This document shows positions 1 through 7,963 of a DNA stretch of 14,204 nt, in pieces. The position numbers and the translations under genes are program-made. Below the pieces are notes generated by a model. That model saw only the letters and a program-made list of their open reading frames with translations. It was not told the DNA's origin and did not search any database. Each line of letters opens with the position of its first letter. Position 1 is the first letter of the stretch. Origin of the DNA: Chrysochromulina parva (Eukaryota; Haptophyta; Prymnesiales; Chrysochromulinaceae); NCBI GenBank assembly GCA_002887195.1, contig PJAB01001474.1:1-14204 (forward strand), written 5' to 3'.

Positions 1-1366
1 GTTCGCCTCGACCCGATCCGCCGCCGCCTTGTCTGCTGCCTCCTGAGCCGCCTTGGCCTCCCTGACCCTCTGCAACGCCTGGGTTGCCTGAGCCTCAGCC
101 GCCGCCTTGGCCTCGGCCGCTGCCTGAGCCTCGGCCGCCGCCTTGGCCTTGGCCGCCGCTGCAGCCTGAGCCTCGGCCGCCGCCTTGGCCGCCGCCTCGG
201 CCGCCGCCTCGTCCTCTCCGGCCATCACGTCCACGATCACGTTTGTCACCACCGCGTCCGCACCGTGTGAACGCAGATCATGCCGCAGGTCAATGTGTAG
301 GGTGACCACGAGGATCGTCAACGCGGTGATGGTGACATACTGCGTGATGGCATTGTAAAAAGAAAGGCCTATCGACGGGCAGACGTCGTCGGGCGGGTCC
401 AAGAGACGCGTCATGGTTGCATTGTCCTCATCGCGCCAGCGCTCGCAGTACTCCGTGCTTCTCCGAAGTACCTCGATACATGCACTGAGGGAGTAGAAGG
501 TGGTCCCACGAGCCTCGTGCGGACCCAAAGCCGACGTCTCGCACGACATCTCGTAGAGATATGTGGTGGGCACGTGCGCCAACATGCAGATGTTGATGAA
601 CACTGTGGCGAATCCCTTGGCTCGCTTCGATTGTAGTAGCGTGCTGCGCAGCTCGGGCGGGGTTGAAGGGCATTTGCCCGCCTTATCGAGCTTGACGAGC
701 TCGCCAATGACGTCTGTGCGCGTGAACCGGTGCGGATGTCAGATATTGGGCTTTGCGAAAGGCGGCGTGCACAGCAGAGATTTAGGCCAGTCCGAGGGCC
801 AGCGTCCGCAGCTCACATGCATTGATGGCCATCGCCACAGTCGACCCGGCGAACGCCGCGATAGTCGTGTAAGTGTGGATGGCGATGAGCCCTGGCGCTT
901 GGAGGTGGATGGCGATGTGATCGGTCCACGCAGTCATCGGGAAGAAGAACCCACTCAACCAGAAGAACACCTTCATCACTTGGCCAAATCGCTCGTACCT
1001 GCCTGAGCAGAGGCACACGAGCACACGATGCCCAAAGCGCTCGGAGAGTTGCGGCACTTTCATGACAGCGCCAACCTCGTGCAGCCAGCGCTCTGTGACA
1101 TTTCCAATTAAAACAAGAGTGATGCCCACACAGGTCATACCAACCCCGAACCACCAATAGCTTCCGCCCTCTCGTGCTGCTTGAGTCACGAACGGAAATC
1201 GCAGGCCATCGAAGTACTGCTCCTCGGCGTGGCTGATGATAAGTGTGCCGGGTACCACGAAGGCAACAAGTGTACCGAGAAGCGGAAGGAGAATTCGTCG
1301 AAGCAGCAAGGAGCTCATCTGCCGCTCCGAGCAACATTCCACGTCGACCTGTATGCTGCACTCCAT
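1..1366 (-). CDS. Polytopic membrane protein with Ala/Lys/Glu-rich helical tail (3' partial)
   Basis: I do not recognise this gene with certainty. It is read as two exons, 1366-817 and 713-1, giving at least 421 residues; no stop is reached before the left edge. An in-frame TAG lies upstream of the ATG at 1366; Met17 is an alternative start. About six hydrophobic segments are visible: residues 19-45, one around SYWWFGVGMTCVG, one around FGQVMKVFFWLSG, one just before the splice junction (IAAFAGSTVAMAINAY), then in exon 2 GFATVFINICMLAHV and NAITQYVTITALTILVV. After the last one comes a cytosolic-looking stretch that becomes an Ala/Glu/Lys/Gln helix of at least 70 residues. Six membrane spans followed by a soluble tail loosely resemble Frag1/DRAM/Sfk1-type proteins, but no diagnostic motif was confirmed, so this is only a suggestion. 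The long helix may be a coiled-coil partner-binding region (inference). Confidence 0.7.
84..228 (-). repeat. Degenerate Ala/Glu/Lys/Gln coding repeat
   Basis: Imperfect short-period direct repeats built from variants of gcctcggccgccgccttggcc. On the minus strand they encode AAAEA, AAAKA and AAEAQA units in the helical tail of the membrane protein. The plus-strand reading is Pro/Arg-rich and looks like an antisense shadow. Low-complexity tracts like this change copy number easily. Confidence 0.7.
714..816 (-). other. Spliceosomal intron in the membrane-protein gene
   Basis: On the minus strand the donor is GCAT|GTGAGC and the acceptor is CGCACAG|AC, giving a 103-nt intron. CTGAC, a match to the yUnAy branch point, has its A about 25 nt before the acceptor. 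The intron interrupts a codon after its first base and restores TAC (Tyr). Without splicing, translation stops at TAA 29 nt into the intron region. With splicing, the frame stays open through hydrophobic segments to position 1. The intron length is not a multiple of three. Confidence 0.78.
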
Positions 1367-1741
1367 CTCGACTTCGCTGTCTTCTCCTGCCGCTTGGACC
1401 CAACTGTTTGTGTGTTTGTGAACGGAGCTGTGAATAATAGACTAGCCACGCAGACACTGCGTGGCTGACCGCGATCAAGTCTACGCCTTGTTGATGTGGT
1501 TGTTGACGTGGAGAGGGCGTCAAGACGTGAGAGGGCGTACAGGCGTTGCGGTCCGGGCAACCGGGGCGGCGTGGCGCGTGCCCCGTGCGTGGGCCCAGCC
1601 GTGCGCGCCGTACCGTTTCGCGTTTGTCGATCGGAGCTCGATACTCGTTCACAGGAACAGTCACTCGCTCGTAACCCTACACCGTCCGAGTCTACTAGTA
1701 CGGTCAACCTTGCGTTGTGTATTCTGCCTTATCTATACCGG
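1367..1741. promoter_or_regulatory. Intergenic region: end of coiled-coil gene and promoter side of membrane-protein gene
   Basis: This 375-bp gap separates two minus-strand genes, so it should hold the 3' end of the coiled-coil transcript and the promoter and 5' UTR of the membrane-protein gene. I see no convincing gene in it. A tandem near-copy, GACGTGGAGAGGGCGT then GACGTGAGAGGGCGT, lies at about 1506-1540 with ACGT cores, which could be a factor-binding repeat. No clear TATA box or polyadenylation signal was recognised. Confidence 0.4.
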
Positions 1742-4486
1742 CTAAGACGCCTCTGGACCCTCCGACTGTCTCGAGGCCGGCCGCTGTGGCTGCTTGGGCG
1801 GCGAGATTCCACGACTCGCCGAGCGAAGCGCAAGCGGTGAATCAGAGCCAGCAGTGGGAGTGGCGACACCTCGACCTCCAGCATCAACGCGAACAAAGAG
1901 AGAACGAGATGGCTGCACCTTCGGGGTTGTGTCCGTGCGCTTGACGTTTGGAGTGCGCAGAGCGGTGGCGGACAAGGCCGCAGCCGCGTAGGCAGGAAGA
2001 GGAGACGGAAGCTGTCCCGTATAGCCATATTGAGAGGCGGCAGGGGCGTCAGACTTTGCTTCACCGCGCGGAGTGGACATGGGGCTGCTGCGTCGGGGAC
2101 TGGCATGACCACCTGTCTTCTCGAAGCGGCCTTCCGAGATCGCGCCAAGATTTAGCCGTGGGACTCCAGAGTCGGCCACGCCGTCGATGCGTTTGGCATT
2201 GTCGGATAGCGTGACGCGCGCAGATCCGGGCGGCACATAGACATATGTGCTCGGTGGCGGCGGAGTTGCTGCCCGGGGAGGAGTACTGAAAGCGGTGCGT
2301 TGTGGCGTACTCGTAGTGGTTGGTAGCGGTGTGGCGTAATGTGGCGTACTCTTTGAGGATGGCAGCGAGGCTTGTGGTGTGCTTGTTGTGGATGGCAGCG
2401 GCTTGGGGGTTGTCCGCTGGTGAGAGCTGCTCCTCTCTGTACGTTCAGCCGCTGCTCGATCCGCGGCGCCTCGCTCTGCGGCCGCACGCGTCGAGGAGGC
2501 AGACGCAGCGTTTCGACTGGGTCCAGCGGCATTTACATCCCGTTGCTTCAGCAGAGCCTCAAGAGCTGAGATCTGGCGCGTTGCCAAATTGAGTTGTCGT
2601 TCCGCCAGCTGCCTACCACGCTCTTCGGCCGCACGCTGACTGTCGATGTGCTTCGCTTGCTGGTCACCGATCTTCTCCTGTTGGCTCAACTGTTGCTCGA
2701 CATGGCGTCGTGCCGCCGACTCTGCCTTAGCGAGCTTCTGGTGCTGCTCGATTTCGGCACGTGCCTCGCTCAGATCCGTCTGCAGTGCCCCACCCGCTAG
2801 TCGTGCCTCCTCGAGCCTCTCTGCGTATTCATCGCGCTCACGCCATGCAGCCTCCGCATCTCTCCTCGCGAGTTCAGCTTCTGCCCTGGCCATCTCTGCC
2901 TCCCTCTTCGCCGTTTCGGTCTTATCGAGTTCACGCCGTGCGGCCTCCGCATCTCTCCTCGCGGCATCGGCTTCTCTCCTCGCGGTTTCAGCTTCTGCCC
3001 TGGCGATCTCTGCCTCTCTCTTCGCCGCGTGGAGCTCCTCACGTCCCTGGCGGCTGACCCGCGCAACCTCGGCGTCATATTCAGCGTCGCGCTTCGCCAA
3101 GGCTTGAGTGGCTGCACGTGTCGCTGCCTCTTCGACGGCAGCTTGCAGGTCCTCCTTGGTCATCGGACTCCTCGTCGGCGGGGCTCGCGACGGGGAGTGC
3201 GCGAGCTGGAGCTGCTGCTGCCGGGGGGTATGCGGAAGCCGCTGAGGGCTAGTGAGCTCGGTGTGCATGGAGAGCCGAGAGGAAGGCCACCTTGTGGCTT
3301 CGGTCTCGGCGTCTAAAGGCTGAAGCGCGAAAGAGGCAGAGAGGGAGTGAGCAGCGAGGGCCGCCGCATGCTCGGCAGCTTCTTTTGCAGCCACCATCTC
3401 CCTTGCCGCTGCCTGCTGCACAGCTTCTGCACGCGCCGCATCCGCCCTCTCTGCCCGAGCCATAGCTGCCTCCGCCTGTGCCTTGCTCGCTTCTGCTTCA
3501 TGAAGCGCCACGGTGAGCTGCCGCCGCACCGAGGCCGCATCAGCAGCAGCCTCGCGCTGTAGCTGAGCCGCGCTTGCATCGGCAAAGGTGCTGCGGTTGC
3601 GGAGAGCCTCCAGATCTCGTCGTGCGTCCTCGAGCTCTTTGCGCAACGCTGCCGACTCGCTCCGCACCTCCTGGTAGCATGCCGCCTCGCGGGCAGCACC
3701 CTCTGCCTCCCGTCTGGCTATTTCCGCGAATGCTGCGCTCAATTGCTTCGAGAGTGAGTTCGCTTCCCGCCGTGCCTCCTCCGATTCACCACGGGCCGCC
3801 TGCGCTTCTCGCCGGCCTCGGTCAGCTTCACGGCGTGCAGCCGCCTCCGAGACCGCGCACTCGCGCCTCGCGGCTCGCGCGCCCCGCGTAGCGGCCTCGC
3901 ACGCTTCGGCCTCAGCCTCACGGAGCGCCGCGCTCATCTCGCGACGCACCACACTGAGCTCAAGACGCGAGTGCATCGCAGCTGCAGCAGCAGCATCGGC
4001 AGCGGCTGCCTTGGCAGCGTTGGCAAGTGTCGTGGCGCTCGGGCTCGTTGCGGCTGCGAACACCCGCCAGTGATCGAGGGCACGTGCACAGCTAGTGCCG
4101 AGAGCATGCCGCACTGCTGATCGCAGCACGGCATGCCGGATGCCACGCTTTGCCTCCTGAGCCGCCATGAGCTCCCGAAGCTCCATTGCTTCAAGGTCTT
4201 CTCGTGCAGCACTCAGCTCTTGATCGACGGCCGCGGAATCGGAGCAGCGCGAACGCTCCCGTCGTCCACTGCTACTCGATCGAACACCCTTGGACGAACG
4301 CCAACCAAAGTCAGCCTCATCCCCACTATCGAGGCGCGGCTCCTCCTCTTCAGCGAGGACGGTGCGCACTGACGCCGAGTTTGTGAAGCCAGAGGAACCG
4401 CATGATGCAATGCTGCTGGTGAAAGTCGCACGCTCCAGTCGATGTAGCACCGTGTCGATGTCCTCGGACGGTGTCGCGCTGCGCAT
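1742..4486 (-). CDS. Long coiled-coil protein with Ser/Thr-Pro-rich C-terminal tail
   Basis: The 914-residue frame is uninterrupted; its ATG has G at -3. I do not recognise a specific family. The N-terminus (1-100) is Ser-rich and acidic. Residues about 105-150 form a helix ending in ARALDHWRVF, which recalls a single Sfi1-like or IQ-like helix, but only one copy is seen. Residues about 155-375 and 425-655 are long Ala/Arg/Glu coiled coil with heptads such as ARREADA and ARRDAEA. The linker between them and the tail after 655 are disordered, with many Ser/Thr-Pro sites (STPQ, STPH, STPP, TPKV, SPPK) that could be targets of proline-directed kinases. Such architecture is common in cytoskeletal, centrosomal or flagellar-base scaffolds; that role is inferred. 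It is divergent from the ADP-ribosyltransferase gene. Many long antisense frames overlap it and are explained by its GC-rich repetitive codons. Confidence 0.85.
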   Translation of the reverse strand: MRSATPSEDIDTVLHRLERATFTSSIASCGSSGFTNSASVRTVLAEEEEPRLDSGDEADFGWRSSKGVRSSSSGRRERSRCSDSAAVDQELSAAREDLEAMELRELMAAQEAKRGIRHAVLRSAVRHALGTSCARALDHWRVFAAATSPSATTLANAAKAAAADAAAAAAMHSRLELSVVRREMSAALREAEAEACEAATRGARAARRECAVSEAAARREADRGRREAQAARGESEEARREANSLSKQLSAAFAEIARREAEGAAREAACYQEVRSESAALRKELEDARRDLEALRNRSTFADASAAQLQREAAADAASVRRQLTVALHEAEASKAQAEAAMARAERADAARAEAVQQAAAREMVAAKEAAEHAAALAAHSLSASFALQPLDAETEATRWPSSRLSMHTELTSPQRLPHTPRQQQLQLAHSPSRAPPTRSPMTKEDLQAAVEEAATRAATQALAKRDAEYDAEVARVSRQGREELHAAKREAEIARAEAETARREADAARRDAEAARRELDKTETAKREAEMARAEAELARRDAEAAWRERDEYAERLEEARLAGGALQTDLSEARAEIEQHQKLAKAESAARRHVEQQLSQQEKIGDQQAKHIDSQRAAEERGRQLAERQLNLATRQISALEALLKQRDVNAAGPSRNAASASSTRAAAERGAADRAAAERTERSSSHQRTTPKPLPSTTSTPQASLPSSKSTPHYATPLPTTTSTPQRTAFSTPPRAATPPPPSTYVYVPPGSARVTLSDNAKRIDGVADSGVPRLNLGAISEGRFEKTGGHASPRRSSPMSTPRGEAKSDAPAASQYGYTGQLPSPLPAYAAAALSATALRTPNVKRTDTTPKVQPSRSLFVRVDAGGRGVATPTAGSDSPLALRSASRGISPPKQPQRPASRQSEGPEAS
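2850..3026 (-). repeat. 21-bp periodic repeat encoding coiled-coil heptads
   Basis: The block at 2850-2912 recurs at 2943-3026 with one extra 21-bp unit. Each unit encodes one heptad (AKREAEI/ARAEAET/ARREADA/ARRDAEA, then again AKREAEM/ARAEAEL/ARRDAEA). The DNA copies remain very similar (for example gcctccgcatctctcctcgc in both), so the coiled coil grew at least partly by recent duplication of whole heptads, which keeps the helix register. Confidence 0.8.
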
Positions 4487-4684
4487 GCCGCACGCGCGCG
4501 CGCCCGAACTGGACTGCGTCCAGCGTTGGTGTTCGAGTCAATTTTTGCCGGCGCGGCGCGCGCTTCTTGACGCTTTGCGCACATATGGGATCGCCCCCCA
4601 AAAAGCCAAAATAGCCCGAAACTTGTGAAACAGAAAGTAGAGAGTGAGCGCGTGAAGCAGTTTCGCAGTTTCAGGTCGAATTGA
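4487..4684. promoter_or_regulatory. Probable bidirectional promoter between coiled-coil and ADP-ribosyltransferase genes
   Basis: Only 198 bp separate the two divergent start codons. The side next to the coiled-coil gene is a CG-alternating tract (around 4490-4502). The side next to the ADP-ribosyltransferase gene is A-rich (around 4595-4640). No clear TATA box was found. Shared promoter function is inferred from the head-to-head arrangement. Confidence 0.5.
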
Positions 4685-6936
4685 ATGACTTTGGACGCAT
4701 TTTCAGAACTTGAACTTGCGTGCAGAACTTGCGGAGGTCCCGGCGAAACCGACGATGTTCCGACGGTCTCAGAGCAGGACATGGCTGACATGTTCGCTGG
4801 TATGTCGATGGGCCAGATGACGCCTCCACGGCCACCGTCCGCTGGTATGTTCCCGCCCCCGCCCCCGCCAGAGACGCCCGCGACTGACAAGGGATCGAAG
4901 CACCGCAGCCGCATCAACGGCTCCGGAGTGACGAGCGACGACGATTCCGTGTGGACCCTTGGGAAGTGGCTCAAGACGGTGGATCTGGCGCGGGCTGTCG
5001 AAGAGGCACTCGAGAGCGAAGTGCCGCAAGGAAAGGCGCCGCTCGAGTTCTTCAAGGGTGACGACCTCTCGCAAGGTCGCGTGCATGAACTTCTCGAGAG
5101 CGCGCGCCTGGGCGGACTTGCGGAGACGGTGTGTAAAGCACTTGAGGGGCTGAGAAAGCAGCACACCGTGCATGAGATGTGCGACAAGTTCAAGCAGGAC
5201 GATTTGGTGATGCTCGAATTTGCCAGCCTGTCTTCCTTCTTCGGTGGGCTGGAGGGCAAAATTGGTGCGCCCCTCCCAGACGTGCAAACGGCGATGAGAG
5301 AGGAGCACAAACGAGGGCTCTTGTTCAATGAGGACCAGGAGTGCGATCGATGGTTCACAACATCCAACTACAAGATCAAGACCACCTCAAGGATCGAATT
5401 TGACTTTGTCGATAATCCCGAAAATGGTCTGACATTCGAAGTACATGGCACAACCACATGGCCAGCTGAGGACACGGCAGAGCTCAGGCAGAAGCGGGTC
5501 GAGGCTCGCAAGCCGATGCCGAAGGCGGAGCTCGAGCGGAAGAGGACGGAACGCAATCAAAAACTGAAGGAGCTCAAACAAGATGAGCTGGTACCCGAGG
5601 AGGTCGTGGCCGCCAGGCTGTACACGGGGCCACTCTTCGTCAAGTACAATGCGGTGCTGCGCGGGATCGATAGCTCCAACGCTCACCTCAAGGGTGAGAT
5701 GGAAAAATATTGCGCAGAGAGAGAGGGGGGCACAAAAATCAACTGGTACTGCACGACGCAGCACTGCATCAATTCCGCCATCATCAAGTTGTCGAAGCTC
5801 ACCCGAGCCACGGCCGTGTACCGTGGGGTGTCCGATAAAGGGCTTCCAGAGCAGTTCTTTAAAGCCAACGACTGTGGGGTGCGTGGCGGCGTCGAGAGCG
5901 CCTTCATGTCGACTACAGAGAACCGTGAGGTAGCCCTCGGCTATGCAACAGGGAAAAAGGGAAGCATTCTGCTCGAGATCGATCAAGGCATGATCGCCCG
6001 CGGCGCCGACATCTCCTTCATCTCGCAGTACCCGCACGAGAAGGAAGTGCTCTTCAACCCGCTCACTGGTCTCGAGGTGAAGTCCACACGCGTCGAAGGC
6101 TCGGTGCTCGTCATCAGCGTCGTGCCCTCGATCAACCTCAACGCGCTCACCATTGATCAGGTCACTAGCAAGCGCCACACGCTCCTAGAAGATTTGAAGA
6201 GGAGTATGCTGCTCGAAGTGCAGAAGGAGACGGAGAAGGACGCGGTGGATGAGCTCATCGGGGACCCTCTTAAAAAGTTGCTCGAGAAGAAGTTGAAGGA
6301 CGTGCTTAAAGACGATCCAAAATGGTACAATAAACCAGAGAACTTCAAGAAGGCGATCGATAAATTGGTCGAAGCAAAAGAATCGCTCAAATATGATCCG
6401 GACAGCAATGAGCTAGTGGGGTGCACTGCCCAGCAGGTCATCGACGCTTTTGAAGAAGGCCATGGGCGCAGGCTCTTCAAGTGGCAGCCCTTCGGTGCGC
6501 TTTGCAAGGACGGGTCGCTGAACAAGACGTTCAGACAAAACAAGCAACATAAGAAGTTCCTCTGCTTCGACGGCTATTGCCGTTGCGGTAGTATCACAGA
6601 AGACGAGCAGGTGGGGGCTGGGTGGCCCAAGCCGGTCGTCACCCAGCCTTCCCCAACCTCCCGCAGCCTCCCTGAGCAGAGAGAGTCTGCCGTCGGTCAC
6701 GAATCCAGGTGGCAGCCGGCGGGGCTTGCCAAAGATGGATCGCTCGACATGCGCTTCGGACCCAACAAGCCGCACGACAAGTACAACTGCGCCGACGGCG
6801 TCTGCCGCTGTGGCTTCATCAAAGTCAGTCGGCCTTCACCACCCAACGCTGCGCCGCCCGCCCCTGCCCTCGCCGTGCCGGCTGGCTACGGTTATCCGAC
6901 GGCCAGGCCACAGGAGATGCAGCAGATGCAGCAGAT

Positions 6937-6977
<41 letters not shown>

Positions 6978-7195
6978 TGCAGATGCAGATGCAACATATG
7001 CACCAACTGCAGCAGCAGCAGCAGCAGATTCGGCCGCCAGCGCCGCCCGCCGCCGCCACACCACAAAGCACGCGGTGGAGTCCCGCAGGGCATGCCAACG
7101 ATGGATCGCTCGACATGCGCCTCGGACCCAACAAGCCGCACGACAAGTACAACTGCGCCGACGGCGTCTGCCGCTGTCGTGTTCTGAATAGCTGA
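4685..7195 (+). CDS. Arginine-type mono-ADP-ribosyltransferase with three C-terminal His/Cys modules
   Basis: The protein has 836 residues. Residues about 300-490 form an R-S-E class ADP-ribosyltransferase fold, which transfers ADP-ribose from NAD+ to a protein side chain. The triad is visible: R380 in AVYRGV, S409-T410-T411 in FMSTT, and E452-K453-E454 in HEKEVLF. The E-x-E form is typical of arginine-specific enzymes. The N-terminus has a Cys pair (C13, C16), a Pro-rich stretch (47-65) and an unrecognised region to about 300 with charged helix near 265-300. After a Lys-rich helical segment come three modules starting at W600, W676 and W798, each with DGSL, NK, then H-x4-C-x4-C-x-C. A Gln/Met-rich tract separates modules 2 and 3. 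No signal peptide or membrane segment is seen, so it is probably intracellular. The ATG context is weak (T at -3); Met33 is an alternative. The substrate is unknown. Confidence 0.88.
6482..6594 (+). other. His/Cys module 1 of the ADP-ribosyltransferase
   Basis: Residues about 600-636. It follows the shared pattern W-x-P-x-G, DGSL, NK, then H-x4-C-x4-C-x-C-G, with CFDGYCRC at the end. It is the most divergent copy and has one extra Cys before DGSL. The spacing suggests a small metal-binding or disulfide-bonded unit, but this is inference. Confidence 0.6.
6710..6823 (+). other. His/Cys module 2 of the ADP-ribosyltransferase
   Basis: Residues about 676-713, with AKDGSLDMRFGPNKPHDKY followed by CADGVCRCG. 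Its segment 6734-6811 matches 7100-7177 of module 3 with a single mismatch, so modules 2 and 3 are recent duplicates or have been homogenised. Confidence 0.7.
6914..7027 (+). repeat. Coding (CAG)n microsatellite: polyglutamine tract
   Basis: A Gln/Met-rich stretch between modules 2 and 3 of the ADP-ribosyltransferase. It contains an uninterrupted (CAG)13 at 6938-6976, flanked by CAG/ATG mixtures and a shorter CAG run near 7009-7026. It is in frame and likely to vary in length between strains. It probably forms a flexible or self-associating linker. Confidence 0.9.
7076..7192 (+). other. His/Cys module 3 of the ADP-ribosyltransferase
   Basis: Residues about 798-836, forming the extreme C-terminus. 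The core is almost identical to module 2, but the Gly after CRC is Arg and the protein ends six residues after CRC (RVLNS region), so the module may have lost its last few residues. Confidence 0.7.
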
Positions 7196-7963
7196 ATTCT
7201 CAGGTGATCGATGATCAGGCGGCGGCGGATCAGGCGGCGGTGCAGGAGTCACCGCGAATGGCTGCGGAACGGCTCGCGACGGCGCACGAACGCGCCTGGC
7301 TATACGGGTCCCTCGCTCTGCAACGAGCGCGTGCGCCGCGCCGGTCCGAAGCAATTGAGAAAGGTCCTATGTCTGATGAGTGTTATTGAGCATGCCACGG
7401 TGCGAGCGGCAGAGGGTTGAGGGCATTCCCCCAGAGGACGTGTTGCTACCTCCACCGTAGGACCGGAGGACCGTATAGGGAATAGGCGAAGACCGGACCT
7501 ATGTGAAATGTGACGTCGGATTAGGCTTGTTGAGCTCGTAGCGATACCTCGGAGGTACGGTAAGTGACGTCAAGTATCCGTTCGGTTCGTCCCGCGCGGT
7601 CGGTCGGGCGCGCTCTTGTGTGTGTGGGTATGTATGGCCGGTGGGTTCTTTTGCGCGCGCGTCAGTGGGGGGGCCGGATCCGATCGCGATCCGTAACGTG
7701 TGACTGTGCGCACTGTGTCGGCAATTGGCACTTTATTGGCACTGTGTGCCTCACTATGATCTATGTAGAAACACCATAGGCGAATTACCTGAGAGCCGTG
7801 AGTGTTGAAACCCTCCCCCAAGGTCAAAATCTCGCTCCCCTGCCTCGCGCGCGCGGGTAACGCGCGGGGCGCGCGCGGCAGGGGCCAGGGCGCAGGTGGG
7901 GATTATAATTCATAATTGGAAACCCAAGACTCCGGCAATTCACGAGGCCTTGGACGTCATCTC
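7196..7963. promoter_or_regulatory. Intergenic region with GC hairpin and promoter-like elements
   Basis: This 768-bp stretch lies between two plus-strand genes and shows no convincing coding sequence. It holds a 13-bp perfect inverted repeat TACCTCGGAGGTA at 7545-7557, a CRE/bZIP-type palindrome TGACGTCA at 7565-7572 with a related TGACGTC at 7511-7517, and a strong U1-like GTAAGT at 7560-7565 that could belong to an untranslated intron. A long GC hairpin lies at 7837-7884, followed by an AT-rich TATA-like patch (ATTATAATTCATAATT, about 7902-7917) some 50 bp before the next ATG. No tRNA was recognised. Confidence 0.45.
7837..7884. repeat. GC-rich inverted repeat (hairpin)
   Basis: The left arm CCCCTGCC-T-CGCGCGCG pairs with the right arm CGCGCGCGGCAGGGG, giving 15 to 16 paired bases with one bulged T and a short loop. 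It lies about 80 bp upstream of the ATG at 7964. It could be a structured 5' leader, a promoter element or a 3' end signal; the sequence does not decide. Confidence 0.6.

Noticed and set aside
84..305. Plus-strand Pro/Arg-rich frame (MPEPQPPPWP...)
   Set aside because: It is the antisense of the Ala/Glu/Lys repeat of the membrane-protein gene, which has a better start, hydrophobic segments and a splice structure.
813..1664. Minus-strand 283-residue frame overlapping the membrane-protein gene
   Set aside because: Arg/His/Ser-rich composition with no domain or hydrophobic pattern; a shadow in another frame of exon 1.
2646..3107. Plus-strand Ser/Ala-rich frame opposite the coiled-coil gene
   Set aside because: It arises from the antisense of the AxxEA heptad codons (Ser/Ala/Leu repeats); no independent start context or domain.
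5387..6178. Minus-strand 263-residue frame opposite the ADP-ribosyltransferase
   Set aside because: The plus strand here encodes the catalytic triad in order, so the antisense frame is a GC-driven shadow.
4685..7195. Secreted ADP-ribosylating toxin
   Set aside because: No signal peptide, the gene has eukaryotic low-complexity tracts and lies among ordinary housekeeping-type genes; an endogenous intracellular enzyme is more likely.
7168..7200. Short intron at the end of the ADP-ribosyltransferase (GTGTTC...CTCAG)
   Set aside because: It would be about 25 nt, far shorter than the other introns here, and leads to a stop almost at once.
7400..7620. Possible tRNA (GGTTCG near 7583)
   Set aside because: No matching acceptor stem, anticodon arm or full B box could be folded around it.
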